Positions 43,620-57,900 of a DNA stretch of 64,000 bases are shown here, one piece after another (the stretch's first letter is position 1; each line of letters begins with the position of its first letter). Under the pieces are notes generated by a model, which did not search any database, was not told the origin of the DNA, and worked only from the letters and a program-made list of their open reading frames with translations. Both the position numbers and the translations under genes were made by a program. The DNA comes from Sacculina carcini (taxonomy: Eukaryota; Arthropoda; Thecostraca; Sacculinidae), in assembly GCA_916048095.2 (NCBI GenBank), contig OU696583.1, positions 6,549,822 to 6,613,821 of the forward strand. Reading direction: 5' to 3'.

Positions 43620-46600
43620 AAACACTTTTTTTAAACCCGCCCGTCGTGCGGAACAATTCATACAATAAAATTCATATCAAATCCATAAAATATAATGAAT
43701 ACAAATTGAAAACCAAAAAATGTAACCTATAAATATCTTAATCAATAGAAAAGTCTAAATGTGAATATTTTTGTTCTTATTTTGACAAATACTATCCCTC
43801 AACCCGCCTGATATATAAATCTGCCCGTCTTGTGGTATAATTCAGAACACAAACACGAAACAAACAATGCAAGATGATGAAATCTTTTCATCAGAATGTT
43901 TCCAAACTATATTTATTACTTAACATCATTCCCCAATATCATTTGCTTAAGTACTATTTTACTTTTACCGCTATAATATTTATTGCTAAAATTTATATAT
44001 TTTCCGCTATTATTACAACCCAATATAACCTGAGTCAAACCTACCCAACCCAACCCAACCATCCAATCTTGACCGCACTCAGCCTAGTCTGAGGTGATTT
44101 AACTTATTAGTTTGTGATCACAAGATATACTGATGCGGTCATAATTTGTAATCAGAAGACTGAGATTATCTACCCCAGGGGTCCCAAACACGCGGCCCAC
44201 CAATACTTATCTCTCAACCCGCCAATATAGTATCGGAACCAAACTGTAAGGCAGCTAAATTCACATTTTTTGCATTATGCGATATAATTATACACCATTA
44301 TCATATTATCTCATAATTCCCGGTTAATGCTTCCACTAATGCATCATATTCATACAGTTGTTATTTTTTGGATTACACCGATATTACAGTCCTTGATATT
44401 ACAGCCGATATTATATTATGCAATCTATATTCTGCTACGTATTATTCCTAATACATATATCATCAGATCGCAAAATATATTTAAAGGTTCACATCATTCT
44501 CCAAAATCATTTGCTTAAGAGCTATTCTACTTTTATCGCTAGAATATTTACTGCTAGCAAAATATCATATACCTCGTTATCATTTAAACCCACTCTTTAT
44601 AGATACATTTAAGCCCGCACGTCGTGCGGAACAGTTCATAAAATATAATTAATATTCAATTCATAAAAAAATTAGTGAAAATTGAAAAATAAAAACAAAC
44701 CCATAGGAAAGTTTTAGCCAATATAAAAGTCTAAATGTGAAATATATGTTTCAATTTAGAAAACATTTAGAAAACAATTTAGCATTTTACCCGCCCGTCG
44801 GGCGGAACAATTCATGTGTAAATATTGAGGACAATAAAGCCTTTCTAGTATAGTGCAGCATTAATTAAACTGTACCCAATGAAACCACACCATCCATGCT
44901 TGGAGCTAATATGATGCATTCTTAATTGTGATTGGGCTTCAGTGAAATTTAATCGGTGTATATTCCTGTGTAATCGCAAGTGCGCATAATAGCTGTCAAA
45001 TTGGCAATATGTCCTTTTGACTTTACACCGCCGTAACTTCCTTCAGATACCTTTTGCAAAATTACAAATTATACCGTATTGTAGAAAACAAGATTTCTAA
45101 CACGATGGTATAATTTATTTTAATGTGTGACAAATAGTTACTGAGAAATAAAAGAAAAATGAATTCATTTTAGACGCCCGGTGATCAAGTGTAATTTTGG
45201 ATGTATTTGAGAATTTTGCCAATTTTACACGTTTTTTGTATCATTTGTGGGTATAAATTATAGCTTATCTTGTAGAACACAAAATTCTCTACACAGTAGT
45301 ATATTCCTGTGTAATCGCAAGTGCGTAAATTGTGATTGGACTTCAGTGAAATTAAATCAGTATATATTCATGTGTAATCGCAAGTGCCCATAATAGCTGT
45401 CAAATTGGCAACATGACATTTTGACTTTACACCGCCGTAACTTCCTTCAGATACACTTTGCAAAATTACAAATTATACCGTATTGTAGAAAACCAGATTT
45501 CTAGCACGATGGTATAATTTATTTGTATGTGTAACAAATACTTACTGAGAAATAGTAGAAAAATGAATTAATTTTAGTCGCCCGGTGTTCAAGTGTAATT
45601 TTGGATGTATTTGAGAATTTTGCCAATTTTACACGTTTTTGTATCATTTGTGGTTATAAATTATAGCTTATCTTGTAGAACACAAAATTATCTACACAGT
45701 AGTATATTCCTGTGTAATCGCAAGTGCGTAAATTGTGATTGGACTTCAGTGAAATTAAATCAGTGTATATTCATGTGTAATCGCAAGTGCGCATAATAGC
45801 TGTCAAATTGGCAACTTGACATTTTGATTTTAGAACGCCGTAACTTCCTTCAGATACACTTTGGAAAATAAAAAATTATACCGTATTGTAGAAAACAAAA
45901 TGTCTAGCACGATGGTATAATTTATTTTAATGTATAATAATAAGTTTTTGAGAAATAGAGAAAAAAGTATAGAAAATCGGACGCGTGGAGTTTAAATACA
46001 ATTTAGAATTTTTTTCTCTTTTACATGTTTAATATTAAGTTTTTTGGTATAAATTATAATTTGTTGAGTAGAAAAATTTTTTTTCTACACAGTGCTATAA
46101 TTTTTATAGTTGTACCATTGCTGGTTTAGGAAAAGTAGTCTACAGAATATTGACCAAAATTTTCGCCTTTTTCAGGGCTCATTTTGTCTTTTTACCGCTC
46201 TAATTTTTTTTGGTTTTATTTTTGAAATTAAAAATTTAACCTACAGTGTAGACAAGAAAATTTACAACATGATGGTAGAAATTGTTAGCGGGTACGCCAA
46301 GTAATGGCCGAGTAGCAGCTGATAGAATATGGACCAAGGAGGGTGGGACACACAAACAGACAGACAGACACACAGACAGAGGATCTCTTTTATATATATA
46401 CTAGCATTAAAACCCGCCCGTTGTGCGGAGCAATTCATAAAAATATTGCAAATTAAAAATAAATAAAGGCAAACTCATAAATACCTTAATCAATTAAAAA
46501 GTCAAAATTTCATTATTTTTAATTTTATTTTGACAAAATATTTTCAATCAGCCCGCCTCATATTTAAACCCGGCCGACGTGCGGAATAATACAGAACTCG

Positions 46601-47443
46601 AACACCATCCGTTCTGGTTCTTGAAATCAAATCCATTAGTTTTGTATATGAATTCATTCTACACAGTGAAATTGAACGTTTTATTGCTGCCCGCGGGACA
46701 TTTTTATTTCATAAAAATCAGGTATCGCTTCGTTTGCGTTTGAAGCCCCTGATCATTGAACCAGCGAACCATGAACCAGCGCAATTATGTCACCTCATAT
46801 TTGAGCATACATACACAGACAGACAGATAATTTCTTCTTTATGTATATATATAGCATTAAAACCCGCCCGTTGTGCGGAGCAATTCATAACATGAAATTC
46901 ATATTCAATTCATAAAAAAGTGGAAAATTAAAAATGAATTAGGGTAAACTCAAAGAAATAATAATCAATTGAAAATTCTAAGTTTAATTATTTTTATTTC
47001 GACAAAATATTTCCCCTCAGTCCGCCTGAGTCATTTTTAAACCCGCCCGTCGTGCTGAATAAATCAGAGCTCGAACACGATCCGTTCTGGATCTTGAAGT
47101 AAATCGATTGGTTTTGTGTATGTATTAATTCTACAGGGGAAATTGAACGTTCTATTGTCTATAGTTGCTGCCCGCGAAGCCTTTTTATTTAAAAAAAATA
47201 CCTTGTTTTAATGGAACATTTGAAAAAATGAACTAAAAAATGGAAACACTTTTTTTAAACCCGCCCGGCGTGCGGAGCAATTCATACAATGAAAATCATA
47301 TTTGAAGTCAAATCCATTGGTTTTGTGTATGGATTAATTTTACAGGGGAAATTGAACGTTCTATTGTCTATATTTGCTGCCCGCGGAGCAATTTTATTTA
47401 AAAAAAAACTTTTTTTAAATGAACCATTTGAAAAAATGAACTA
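43620..47443. repeat. 3,824-bp tandem duplication, first copy
   Basis: Every stretch I compared reappears unchanged 3,824 bases downstream. Flanking parts of the array repeat at the same spacing but with clear divergence. The edges fall within the CCCGCCCGTCGTGCGGA sub-repeat, so exact borders are uncertain by tens of bases. Confidence 0.85.
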
Positions 47444-50400
47444 AAACACTTTTTTTAAACCCGCCCGTCGTGCGGAACAATTCATACAATAAAATTCATA
47501 TCAAATCCATAAAATATAATGAATACAAATTGAAAACCAAAAAATGTAACCTATAAATATCTTAATCAATAGAAAAGTCTAAATGTGAATATTTTTGTTC
47601 TTATTTTGACAAATACTATCCCTCAACCCGCCTGATATATAAATCTGCCCGTCTTGTGGTATAATTCAGAACACAAACACGAAACAAACAATGCAAGATG
47701 ATGAAATCTTTTCATCAGAATGTTTCCAAACTATATTTATTACTTAACATCATTCCCCAATATCATTTGCTTAAGTACTATTTTACTTTTACCGCTATAA
47801 TATTTATTGCTAAAATTTATATATTTTCCGCTATTATTACAACCCAATATAACCTGAGTCAAACCTACCCAACCCAACCCAACCATCCAATCTTGACCGC
47901 ACTCAGCCTAGTCTGAGGTGATTTAACTTATTAGTTTGTGATCACAAGATATACTGATGCGGTCATAATTTGTAATCAGAAGACTGAGATTATCTACCCC
48001 AGGGGTCCCAAACACGCGGCCCACCAATACTTATCTCTCAACCCGCCAATATAGTATCGGAACCAAACTGTAAGGCAGCTAAATTCACATTTTTTGCATT
48101 ATGCGATATAATTATACACCATTATCATATTATCTCATAATTCCCGGTTAATGCTTCCACTAATGCATCATATTCATACAGTTGTTATTTTTTGGATTAC
48201 ACCGATATTACAGTCCTTGATATTACAGCCGATATTATATTATGCAATCTATATTCTGCTACGTATTATTCCTAATACATATATCATCAGATCGCAAAAT
48301 ATATTTAAAGGTTCACATCATTCTCCAAAATCATTTGCTTAAGAGCTATTCTACTTTTATCGCTAGAATATTTACTGCTAGCAAAATATCATATACCTCG
48401 TTATCATTTAAACCCACTCTTTATAGATACATTTAAGCCCGCACGTCGTGCGGAACAGTTCATAAAATATAATTAATATTCAATTCATAAAAAAATTAGT
48501 GAAAATTGAAAAATAAAAACAAACCCATAGGAAAGTTTTAGCCAATATAAAAGTCTAAATGTGAAATATATGTTTCAATTTAGAAAACATTTAGAAAACA
48601 ATTTAGCATTTTACCCGCCCGTCGGGCGGAACAATTCATGTGTAAATATTGAGGACAATAAAGCCTTTCTAGTATAGTGCAGCATTAATTAAACTGTACC
48701 CAATGAAACCACACCATCCATGCTTGGAGCTAATATGATGCATTCTTAATTGTGATTGGGCTTCAGTGAAATTTAATCGGTGTATATTCCTGTGTAATCG
48801 CAAGTGCGCATAATAGCTGTCAAATTGGCAATATGTCCTTTTGACTTTACACCGCCGTAACTTCCTTCAGATACCTTTTGCAAAATTACAAATTATACCG
48901 TATTGTAGAAAACAAGATTTCTAACACGATGGTATAATTTATTTTAATGTGTGACAAATAGTTACTGAGAAATAAAAGAAAAATGAATTCATTTTAGACG
49001 CCCGGTGATCAAGTGTAATTTTGGATGTATTTGAGAATTTTGCCAATTTTACACGTTTTTTGTATCATTTGTGGGTATAAATTATAGCTTATCTTGTAGA
49101 ACACAAAATTCTCTACACAGTAGTATATTCCTGTGTAATCGCAAGTGCGTAAATTGTGATTGGACTTCAGTGAAATTAAATCAGTATATATTCATGTGTA
49201 ATCGCAAGTGCCCATAATAGCTGTCAAATTGGCAACATGACATTTTGACTTTACACCGCCGTAACTTCCTTCAGATACACTTTGCAAAATTACAAATTAT
49301 ACCGTATTGTAGAAAACCAGATTTCTAGCACGATGGTATAATTTATTTGTATGTGTAACAAATACTTACTGAGAAATAGTAGAAAAATGAATTAATTTTA
49401 GTCGCCCGGTGTTCAAGTGTAATTTTGGATGTATTTGAGAATTTTGCCAATTTTACACGTTTTTGTATCATTTGTGGTTATAAATTATAGCTTATCTTGT
49501 AGAACACAAAATTATCTACACAGTAGTATATTCCTGTGTAATCGCAAGTGCGTAAATTGTGATTGGACTTCAGTGAAATTAAATCAGTGTATATTCATGT
49601 GTAATCGCAAGTGCGCATAATAGCTGTCAAATTGGCAACTTGACATTTTGATTTTAGAACGCCGTAACTTCCTTCAGATACACTTTGGAAAATAAAAAAT
49701 TATACCGTATTGTAGAAAACAAAATGTCTAGCACGATGGTATAATTTATTTTAATGTATAATAATAAGTTTTTGAGAAATAGAGAAAAAAGTATAGAAAA
49801 TCGGACGCGTGGAGTTTAAATACAATTTAGAATTTTTTTCTCTTTTACATGTTTAATATTAAGTTTTTTGGTATAAATTATAATTTGTTGAGTAGAAAAA
49901 TTTTTTTTCTACACAGTGCTATAATTTTTATAGTTGTACCATTGCTGGTTTAGGAAAAGTAGTCTACAGAATATTGACCAAAATTTTCGCCTTTTTCAGG
50001 GCTCATTTTGTCTTTTTACCGCTCTAATTTTTTTTGGTTTTATTTTTGAAATTAAAAATTTAACCTACAGTGTAGACAAGAAAATTTACAACATGATGGT
50101 AGAAATTGTTAGCGGGTACGCCAAGTAATGGCCGAGTAGCAGCTGATAGAATATGGACCAAGGAGGGTGGGACACACAAACAGACAGACAGACACACAGA
50201 CAGAGGATCTCTTTTATATATATACTAGCATTAAAACCCGCCCGTTGTGCGGAGCAATTCATAAAAATATTGCAAATTAAAAATAAATAAAGGCAAACTC
50301 ATAAATACCTTAATCAATTAAAAAGTCAAAATTTCATTATTTTTAATTTTATTTTGACAAAATATTTTCAATCAGCCCGCCTCATATTTAAACCCGGCCG

Positions 50401-51267
50401 ACGTGCGGAATAATACAGAACTCGAACACCATCCGTTCTGGTTCTTGAAATCAAATCCATTAGTTTTGTATATGAATTCATTCTACACAGTGAAATTGAA
50501 CGTTTTATTGCTGCCCGCGGGACATTTTTATTTCATAAAAATCAGGTATCGCTTCGTTTGCGTTTGAAGCCCCTGATCATTGAACCAGCGAACCATGAAC
50601 CAGCGCAATTATGTCACCTCATATTTGAGCATACATACACAGACAGACAGATAATTTCTTCTTTATGTATATATATAGCATTAAAACCCGCCCGTTGTGC
50701 GGAGCAATTCATAACATGAAATTCATATTCAATTCATAAAAAAGTGGAAAATTAAAAATGAATTAGGGTAAACTCAAAGAAATAATAATCAATTGAAAAT
50801 TCTAAGTTTAATTATTTTTATTTCGACAAAATATTTCCCCTCAGTCCGCCTGAGTCATTTTTAAACCCGCCCGTCGTGCTGAATAAATCAGAGCTCGAAC
50901 ACGATCCGTTCTGGATCTTGAAGTAAATCGATTGGTTTTGTGTATGTATTAATTCTACAGGGGAAATTGAACGTTCTATTGTCTATAGTTGCTGCCCGCG
51001 AAGCCTTTTTATTAAAAAAAAATACCTTGTTTTAATGGAACATTTGAAAAAATGAACTAAAAAATGGAAACACTTTTTTTAAACCCGCCCGGCGTGCGGA
51101 GCAATTCATACAATGAAAATCATATTTGAAGTCAAATCCATTGGTTTTGTGTATGGATTAATTTTACAGGGGAAATTGAACGTTCTATTGTCTATATTTG
51201 CTGCCCGCGGAGCAATTTTATTTAAAAAAAAACTTTTTTTAAATGAACCATTTGAAAAAATGAACTA
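47444..51267. repeat. 3,824-bp tandem duplication, second copy
   Basis: Near-identical to 43620-47443. After about 51300 the third, partial period (to about 52450) is visibly diverged. Confidence 0.85.
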
Positions 51268-52947
51268 AAACACTTTTTTTAAACCCGCCCGTCGTGCGGA
51301 GCAATTCATACAATAAAATTCATATTAAATCCATAGAATATAATGAATACAAATTGAAAACCAAAAAATGTAACCTATAAATATCTTAACCAATAGAAAA
51401 GTATAAATGTGAATATTTTTGTTCTTATTTTGACAAATATTATCCCTCAACCCGCCTGATATATAAATCTGCCCGTCGTGTGGTATAATTCAGAACACAA
51501 ACACGAAACAAACAATGAAAGATGATGAAATATTTTCATCAGAATGTTTCCTAACTATATTTATTACTTAACATCATTCCCCAATATCATTTGCTTAAGT
51601 ACTATTTTACTTTTACCGCTATAATATTTATTGCTAAAATTCATATATTTCCCGCTATCATTAAAACCCAATATAACCTGAGTCAAACCTACCCAACCCA
51701 ACCCAACCATCCAATCTTGACCGCACTCAGCCTAGTCTGAGGTGATTTAACTTATTAGTTTCTGATCACAAAATATACTGATGCGATCATAATTTGTAAT
51801 CAGAAGACTGAGATTATCTACCCCAGGGGTCCCAAACACGCGGCCCACCAATACTTATCTCTCAACCCGCCAATATAGTATCGGAACCAAACTGTAATGC
51901 AGCTAAATTCACATTTGTTGCATAATGCGATATAATTATACACCATTATCATATTATCTCATAATTCCCGGGTAATGCTTCCACTAATGCACTATATTCA
52001 TACAGATGTTATTTTTTGGATTACACCGATATTACAGCCCTTGATAATACAGCCGATATTATATCATGTAATCTATATTCTGCTTCGTATTATTCCCAAT
52101 ACATATATCATCAGATCGCAAATTATATTTGAAGGTTCACATCATTCTCCAAAATCATTTGCTTAAGAGCTATTCTACTTTTATCGCTAGAATATTTACT
52201 GCTAGCAAAATATCATATACCTCGCTATCATTTAAACCCACTCTTTATAGATACATTTAATTCGCCCGTCGTGCGGAGCAGTTCATAAAATATAATTAAT
52301 ATTCCATTCATAAAAAATTAGTGCAAATTGAAAAAGAAAAACAAACCCACAGGAAAGTTATAGCTAATATAAAAGTCTAAATGTGAAATTTATGTTTCAA
52401 TTTAGAAAACATGTTTTTCCACAACCCGCCTCATATTTAAAGCTGCCCGTCGTGCGGAATAATTCAGAACTCAAACACGAAACAAACACAAATAAAATTG
52501 ATGAAAAACAACCAATAGAAAGGTCAAATTTGTAAATTCTTGTTTTAATTATTGACGATGTTTCTCCCTCAACACTACTCAAATTCACACCCGTCCTTCG
52601 TGTGTAGTAATTCAGACGTGTAACACTATCAAAACAATGAAACACCTCTATAATTCCAGATTAATGCTTCCTCTAAAACAGCATATACATATATTACATG
52701 CATGGCATTGCATGATATTACAACCCGTATCCTTACGCAACTCAAGCGTATGCAACTTGAAATTAAACCAATTAAATTACACAGTAAAATTCAGTAGCTT
52801 ACTTTGTTCCAAGTAGCATTTTACCCGCCCGTCGTGCGGAACATCTGATGTGTAAATATTGAGGACAATAAAGACTTTCTATTCAGTATAGTGTAGCATT
52901 AATTAAACTGTACGCAAAAAAACCACACGATCCATGCTTGGAGATAA

Positions 52948-53173
52948 TGTTATGTCTTCACTATCGATGAAATCAAACACACAATGTTAACTGATGTTCT
53001 CTATTCAACTCCTTACTGTACACTGCCACTTGAAGCCCATTGCTTGTTACAATTCACAAACACAGCTCCTGACACACAAGCATACAAAACATACACCCGC
53101 TGAAACACACGCATGACTAGTTGTTGTGGACACCGTACGTACACGCACACACGCACAACTCACACGCACGACA

Positions 53174-53248
<75 letters not shown>

Positions 53249-53285
53249 CACAAAAGTGCACACGCACTCTTGTAAATACACAACA
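52948..53285 (-). repeat. 3' LTR of element J
   Basis: 338 bp, TGTTATGTC...CACAACA on the plus strand, with a (CA)n tract at about 53177-53246. Confidence 0.93.
53177..53246. repeat. (CA)n microsatellite inside LTR of J
   Basis: About 35 CA repeats. The partner LTR has a slightly longer tract at about 57901-57977. Confidence 0.95.
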
Positions 53286-53319
53286 CTCCTCCACACTCAA
53301 ATACGCGATGCATACCTTC

Positions 53320-56300
53320 AGAAACGGTCCGGTGTATAACGCACAGGAGCACGGACCGTGCGACCAAAACTTGAACGGTAGTCACCTGGATTCTGTCTGG
53401 TCACAGACCGCTTCGGAGAGGAACGATCCGGTGTGTCATGATCAGGAGGAAGAATTTCACGACGGGGACTCGAATGGGTAGCACTCGCGTCTCGATTGAC
53501 GACAGAAGGATCGCAATTTGAAGTCACCGTGTCTCTCGGATCAGCTAACGGCAGATCTTGATTCGGCCCACACGAGGAGCTGGACATTTCTGAACGATCG
53601 ATCATGTAACGCCCACTGACATCTATTTGAATGTGTTTCCGCTGCTCCTGCTCGTTACACGTCCTCCGCCGAAGCTGATCAATATGTCGTCTGATGACCA
53701 CTCCGTCCGTCCGCACCTTATACATGACTGCGCCCATGCGCTGCACAACCGTTCCGAAAACCCAACGTCCAGAACCCTGGTACCAACGAGCATGTACCCT
53801 GTCACCTGGTTCAAAGTAACGAAGTGACCGCCTGTAATTGGCTAACACCGGCTTGTTGATGTCGAGTTTCCAATCCAGCAGATGACGGTGAATTCTACCG
53901 TGTAACACTTCTGCTGGTGATTTTCCGTCTAGTGACGGATGAGGCGTTGTTCGGTATTGCGCCAGTATCTTCACCAAGTTGTTACGGCTGCTGGAGTCGT
54001 CATTTGATAACTTCCTCAGTCCGTGCTTCAAGGTTTGTACAAAACGCTCAGCTTCGCCGTTCGACGATGGATGATATGGTGCTGTAGTTGTATGTGAAAT
54101 TCCTTGCACCTCGCAGAAATGTTTGAACTCCGATGAAGTAAATTGTGGCCCGTTGTCTGACACAATGGAAACGGGCAGTCCTTCAATGGCGAAAATATGT
54201 GTAAGTGCAGATAGAGTTGCCGAGGCCGTAGTTTGGCCGACGTTCATCATGGATACATATGGGAACTTCGAAAATGAATCCACGCAAATAAAAAACATGT
54301 AGTTGCCAATTGGGCCCGCGTAGTCAACATGAAGTCTTTTCCAGGGTTTGCTAGTCAACGGCCAGGGTTGCAACGACGCTAGCGGCTTTCTTGCGTTCCG
54401 AGCGCACGTGGAACAATCGTTTACGTACGCCTCTATTTCTGCGTCGATAGAGGGCCACCACACGAATCTTCGTGCCAATTGCTTCATCCGAGTCATTCCA
54501 CAATGTGCAGCATGCAATTCTTCAAGAACCCGTTTTCGACCCGCATTCGGAATAATGAGGCGCACGTTTCCTTGCCGTTCTAGAATCATGCAACCTTTGT
54601 ACAAAGATAAAGATCTACGTAATTGCCAAAAAGGCTGTACACTCACAGTTAATTTCGAAGATTTTTCTCGCCATGCGTCTTCATAGATCCGCTGTTTAAC
54701 CTACGACATTGTTTTGTCGGCAGAAGTTACTCTGGATATGTTGCTGAGATTCACAGGATTCTTACTCTGATTCAGCTCCTCTTCAATCACCTGCTGAATT
54801 TCGTGCGCCTCCTCGGACTCTAGTCGATCGAACACAGGATCAGTACTGATCGGAAGACGTGAGAGACCATCTGCATTTCCATGCAAAACTGTTTGTCTGT
54901 AACGAATGACAAATCGGTAGGCCATCAGCTTCAGTGCATACCGTTGTAATCTCTGTGCCGTACACGAGGAGATATTCTGTGCTGGTGAGAAGATGGATAC
55001 GAGAGGTTTATGGTCTGTTATCAGCTCGAATTCGCGACCATACACATACTGATGAAACTTGGTGACACCAAACATTATTGCAAGAGCTTCTTTCTCAACC
55101 TGCGAGTAATTTTTCTGAGACGCATCCAAAGTTTTAGAAGCGTATGCAATTGGCATCTCAACTCCATCAACACGTTGAGATAGAACTGCTCCTATACCGT
55201 ATGCTGATGCGTCAGTTGCTAGTACAAGTGGATTTTGAGGGTCATAATGTGTGAGGTGAGTTGCATTGATCAGTTTTGTTTTAGTGTGTCAAAGGCATGT
55301 TGACATCTTGGAGTCCACACAAACTCTGCAACTGAAGCATGAAGAAGAGCATTCAGAGGAGCAGATATATCAGCAATATTGGCGATAAACTTGTGGTAGT
55401 AATTTATTTTGCCCAGAAAAGCCCTCACTTGCGACACATTAGTAGGTCGCGGCAATTTCTTGATAGCTTCGATGTTTGTCTCTGAAGGCACCTTTCCATG
55501 TTCGCTGATCACGTAGCCAAGGTACTCCACGGAAGGCTTGAAAAACTCACATTTGTCGCGTCGGCATCGTAATCCATATTACGATTATCATTGCCAGTCT
55601 TGAAAGAAAGATATTCAAGTTTTCCAAATGCTCGTCGTCGTTCTTCCCGGTCACAATGACGTCATCAAGGTAAGCTGCGCATCCGGGCACTCCAGATGTT
55701 ATCGTGTCCATTAGCTTTTGAAACACAGCTGGCGCAGATGCAATGCCAAACGGTAGCCGATTGTACGAATACAACCCGTACGGCGTGTTGATGACAGCTA
55801 CTTTCTTTGCTTCGTCTTCTAACTCACATTGGAGGTAGGCATCTGCCAAATCCAGTTTGGAGAACAGCTTGCCCCCTCGCAGTTTATGGAAGAGCTCGTC
55901 GATGCACGGTATTGGATGTTTGTCGACGTCCATAGCGGCGTTCAAAGCCTTGAAATCTCCACAAATCCGAACGCGGCCATTCGGCTTCATAACTGGAGCA
56001 ATTGCTGCCGACCAGTTACTAAATGGAATTAGTTGGAGAATGCCAATTTCAACACAGCGATCCAATTCTTGTTTAACTGCATCCGTGAGTGCAAATGGGA
56101 TTGGTCTTGCTTTAGCAAATACTGGCGTTGCATCCGGTTTAATGCGAATCTTCACTTTGCCCTTGGTGCAGAGACCAAGCTCTGGTCGGAAAACATCTGA
56201 ATGTCGATTGATAATCTTGTTCAAATTGTCATCAGGCACACTAACGGTCTTCTGCACTACATGCGTGATAAAATCTGAGATGTTAAAATTCAACACTTTG

Positions 56301-56600
56301 AATGCCTGGCACCAATCCATTCCAAACAGGTTTCCACCCATCTCTGAGTCCGTTACTATAAGCGGTAGATGTTTCTTTTGTTGTCCTAGTTGCACAGAAA
56401 CTGTACATGTTCCCTTCACTGCAACTCTTTGATTCCCGTAGGCAGTCAGTCGACTTCCTGTGGCTACCAATTCAGGAGAGCCAATCATTTGATACCCCCG
56501 TAATCCGACCAAGGAGCATGTCGCTCCTGTATCCAACTGAAACCGCACAGAATGATCATTGACGAATATGTCAAGCATAACACGCGATCTATCAGACGTA
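53320..56600 (-). pseudogene. pol: pol region of element J (PR-RT-RH-INT)
   Basis: Minus strand: retropepsin FQLDTGATCSLVG (about 56530); RT with RICGDFKALNAAMDVDKHPI, KLFSKLDLADAYLQCELEDE, LPFGIASAPAVFQKLMD and catalytic YLDD (about 55660-55980); the RT/RNase H link MEYLGYVISEHGKVPSE and RAFLGKINYYHKFI (about 55420-55530); RNase H with PIAYASKTLDASQKNYSQVE and TDHKPLVSIF (about 54990-55156); and integrase with HAAHCGMTRMKQLARRFVWW, CSTCARNA, LHVDYAGPI, SDNGPQFTSSEF and HPSSNGEAERFVQTLK (about 54030-54520). A hydrophilic tail follows. This is the classical gypsy (Mag-like) signature set. Confidence 0.9.
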
Positions 56601-57655
56601 TATACTGACTGAACTCCATGGAGACTTTCTGAAATACTGTTAACATTTCCAGGAGCTTCTGCGCCTTGTTCATCGATGTCGTCAGCCTCATGGATAAAAT
56701 CTCTTCTTCGAGCCCCACCTTGATGTCCGGAACCACGTGGAGGTCTGGTACCTCGGTACCCAACTGCAGGAATGTCGCGCTGACCTGGCGCCTGTCGACC
56801 CCCAGCTGATGTACATACTGACGCCAGATGACCTACACGCTGACACACATAGCACGTTCTGCGATTATGAGGACATGAGCATCTATCATGATCCACAAAA
56901 CAACGAGGACATGACTTAAGTTTCACTGTCTCTGCGGCCGGTCTGTGAGTACTTTTCTGGCTGTAGTAATCGCACATTCTGTTCACCTCAATATCTTTCT
57001 GTGTTTTCTTCTCACGTGTCAGGCGGCCCGCTGTTTCTATCGTGCGCATGTAGTTAGTAGCTATATTCAGCACTGTCGGAAGATCAGGGTGTATCTGAGC
57101 GATACAGGCTCGACGCACTTCGTCGTGTGGTGTTTTGGCCACGATTTGGTCCCGTATTTGCTCATCCACGTAGCTCTTGCCACATTTGTCCACTTGACAT
57201 TTAAAATTGCAATCCTTTGCGATACCTCGCAGCTCGGCGACCCAGTCTGCGTACGTCTGCGATTCCTTCATCTCACATTGCTGAAAGTCATACCTGGCAG
57301 CCAGGACATGAACGGTTGTCTTGAAGTGCTCGGTCAGTGCTGAGGTGAGAGTGTCGAGTGGCTGTTCAGATAGGCTGCTGCCGGCGAAGATATTTGTGAG
57401 CAGCTCGTATGTGCTTGTGCCCACACAGGACAGAAATAATGCTCTGCGTTGTAACTCGTCCATAACATTGTAGGCCACCAAATGCTGTTTGAACCTCTCC
57501 AAGTAGGTCTGCCAGCGCTCCTTATCGCTGCAGAACTCAGTGAACGATGGAGCCGTGACTGTACACGCCGCTGGCGCAGCAGTTCTTACTAAAGTCATCA
57601 GAGCTTTGTTCTGTGCTTGCATCTCCGCAAGCATCGCTGCTAAATGTTCCTCCAT
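56600..57655 (-). pseudogene. gag: gag region of element J
   Basis: Starts MEEHLAAMLAEMQAQNKALM. FCSDKERWQTYLERFKQHLV and RRALFLSCVGTSTYELLTNI are typical of Mag-like gags, followed by a CDYYSQK region and a CCHC knuckle CYVCQRVGHLASVC (about 56815-56856). It lies directly inside the primer site and leads into protease in the same frame. Confidence 0.86.
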
Positions 57656-57657
57656 CT

Positions 57658-57673
57658 CCCACTTCTGACACCA
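57658..57673 (-). other. primer-binding site of J (tRNA-Leu 3' end)
   Basis: On the element strand the bases after the LTR read G then TGGTGTCAGAAGTGGGA, complementary to the 3' end of tRNA-Leu(CAA) (TCCCACTTCTGACA plus CCA). This is conventional 3'-end priming, unlike A, B and C. Confidence 0.82.
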
Positions 57674-57674
57674 C

Positions 57675-57900
57675 TGTTATGTCTTCACTATCGATGAAAT
57701 CAAACACACAATGTTAACTGATGTTCTCTATTCAACTCCTTACTGTACACTGCCACTTGAAGCCCATTGCTTGTTACAATTCACAAACACAGCTCCTGAC
57801 ACACAAGCATACAAAACATACACCCGCTCAAACACACGCATGACTAGTTGTTGTAGACACCGTACGTACACGCACACACGCACAACTCACACGCACGACA

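Larger units (their letters stand above)
43021..52947. repeat. AT-rich higher-order repeat array with GC-rich core motif
   Basis: Built from blocks delimited by AAACCCGCCCGTCGTGCGGA or close variants followed by A(C/T)AATTCA. Examples begin near 43025, 43213, 43431, 43634, 44609, 44791, 46410, 46566, 46860, 50233 and 52440. It alternates with the 190-bp units and with TATATATA-flanked edges. No coding potential is credible. A single hAT-like end (CAGGGGTCCCAAACACGCGG) recurs at about 44175, 47999 and 51824 within the array. The array is interrupted by element J at 52948. Confidence 0.75.

Noticed and set aside
44039-44062. CCCAACCCAACCCAACC run resembling a telomeric repeat
   Set aside because: Only about four units, imperfect, and embedded in the duplicated array.
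44174-44200. hAT-like terminal sequence CAGGGGTCCCAAACACGCGG
   Set aside because: No partner end or target duplication was found; it repeats with the array, so it is at most a frozen fragment.
43874-50128. Short open frames repeated in the AT-rich array
   Set aside because: They recur only because the DNA is tandemly duplicated; they are short, compositionally biased, match no family and drift in frame in the diverged third copy.
43021-52947. Regularly spaced GC-rich motif that superficially resembles a CRISPR array
   Set aside because: Spacing is 150-220 bp and irregular, the sequence between motifs is itself repeated, and the window is clearly eukaryotic.
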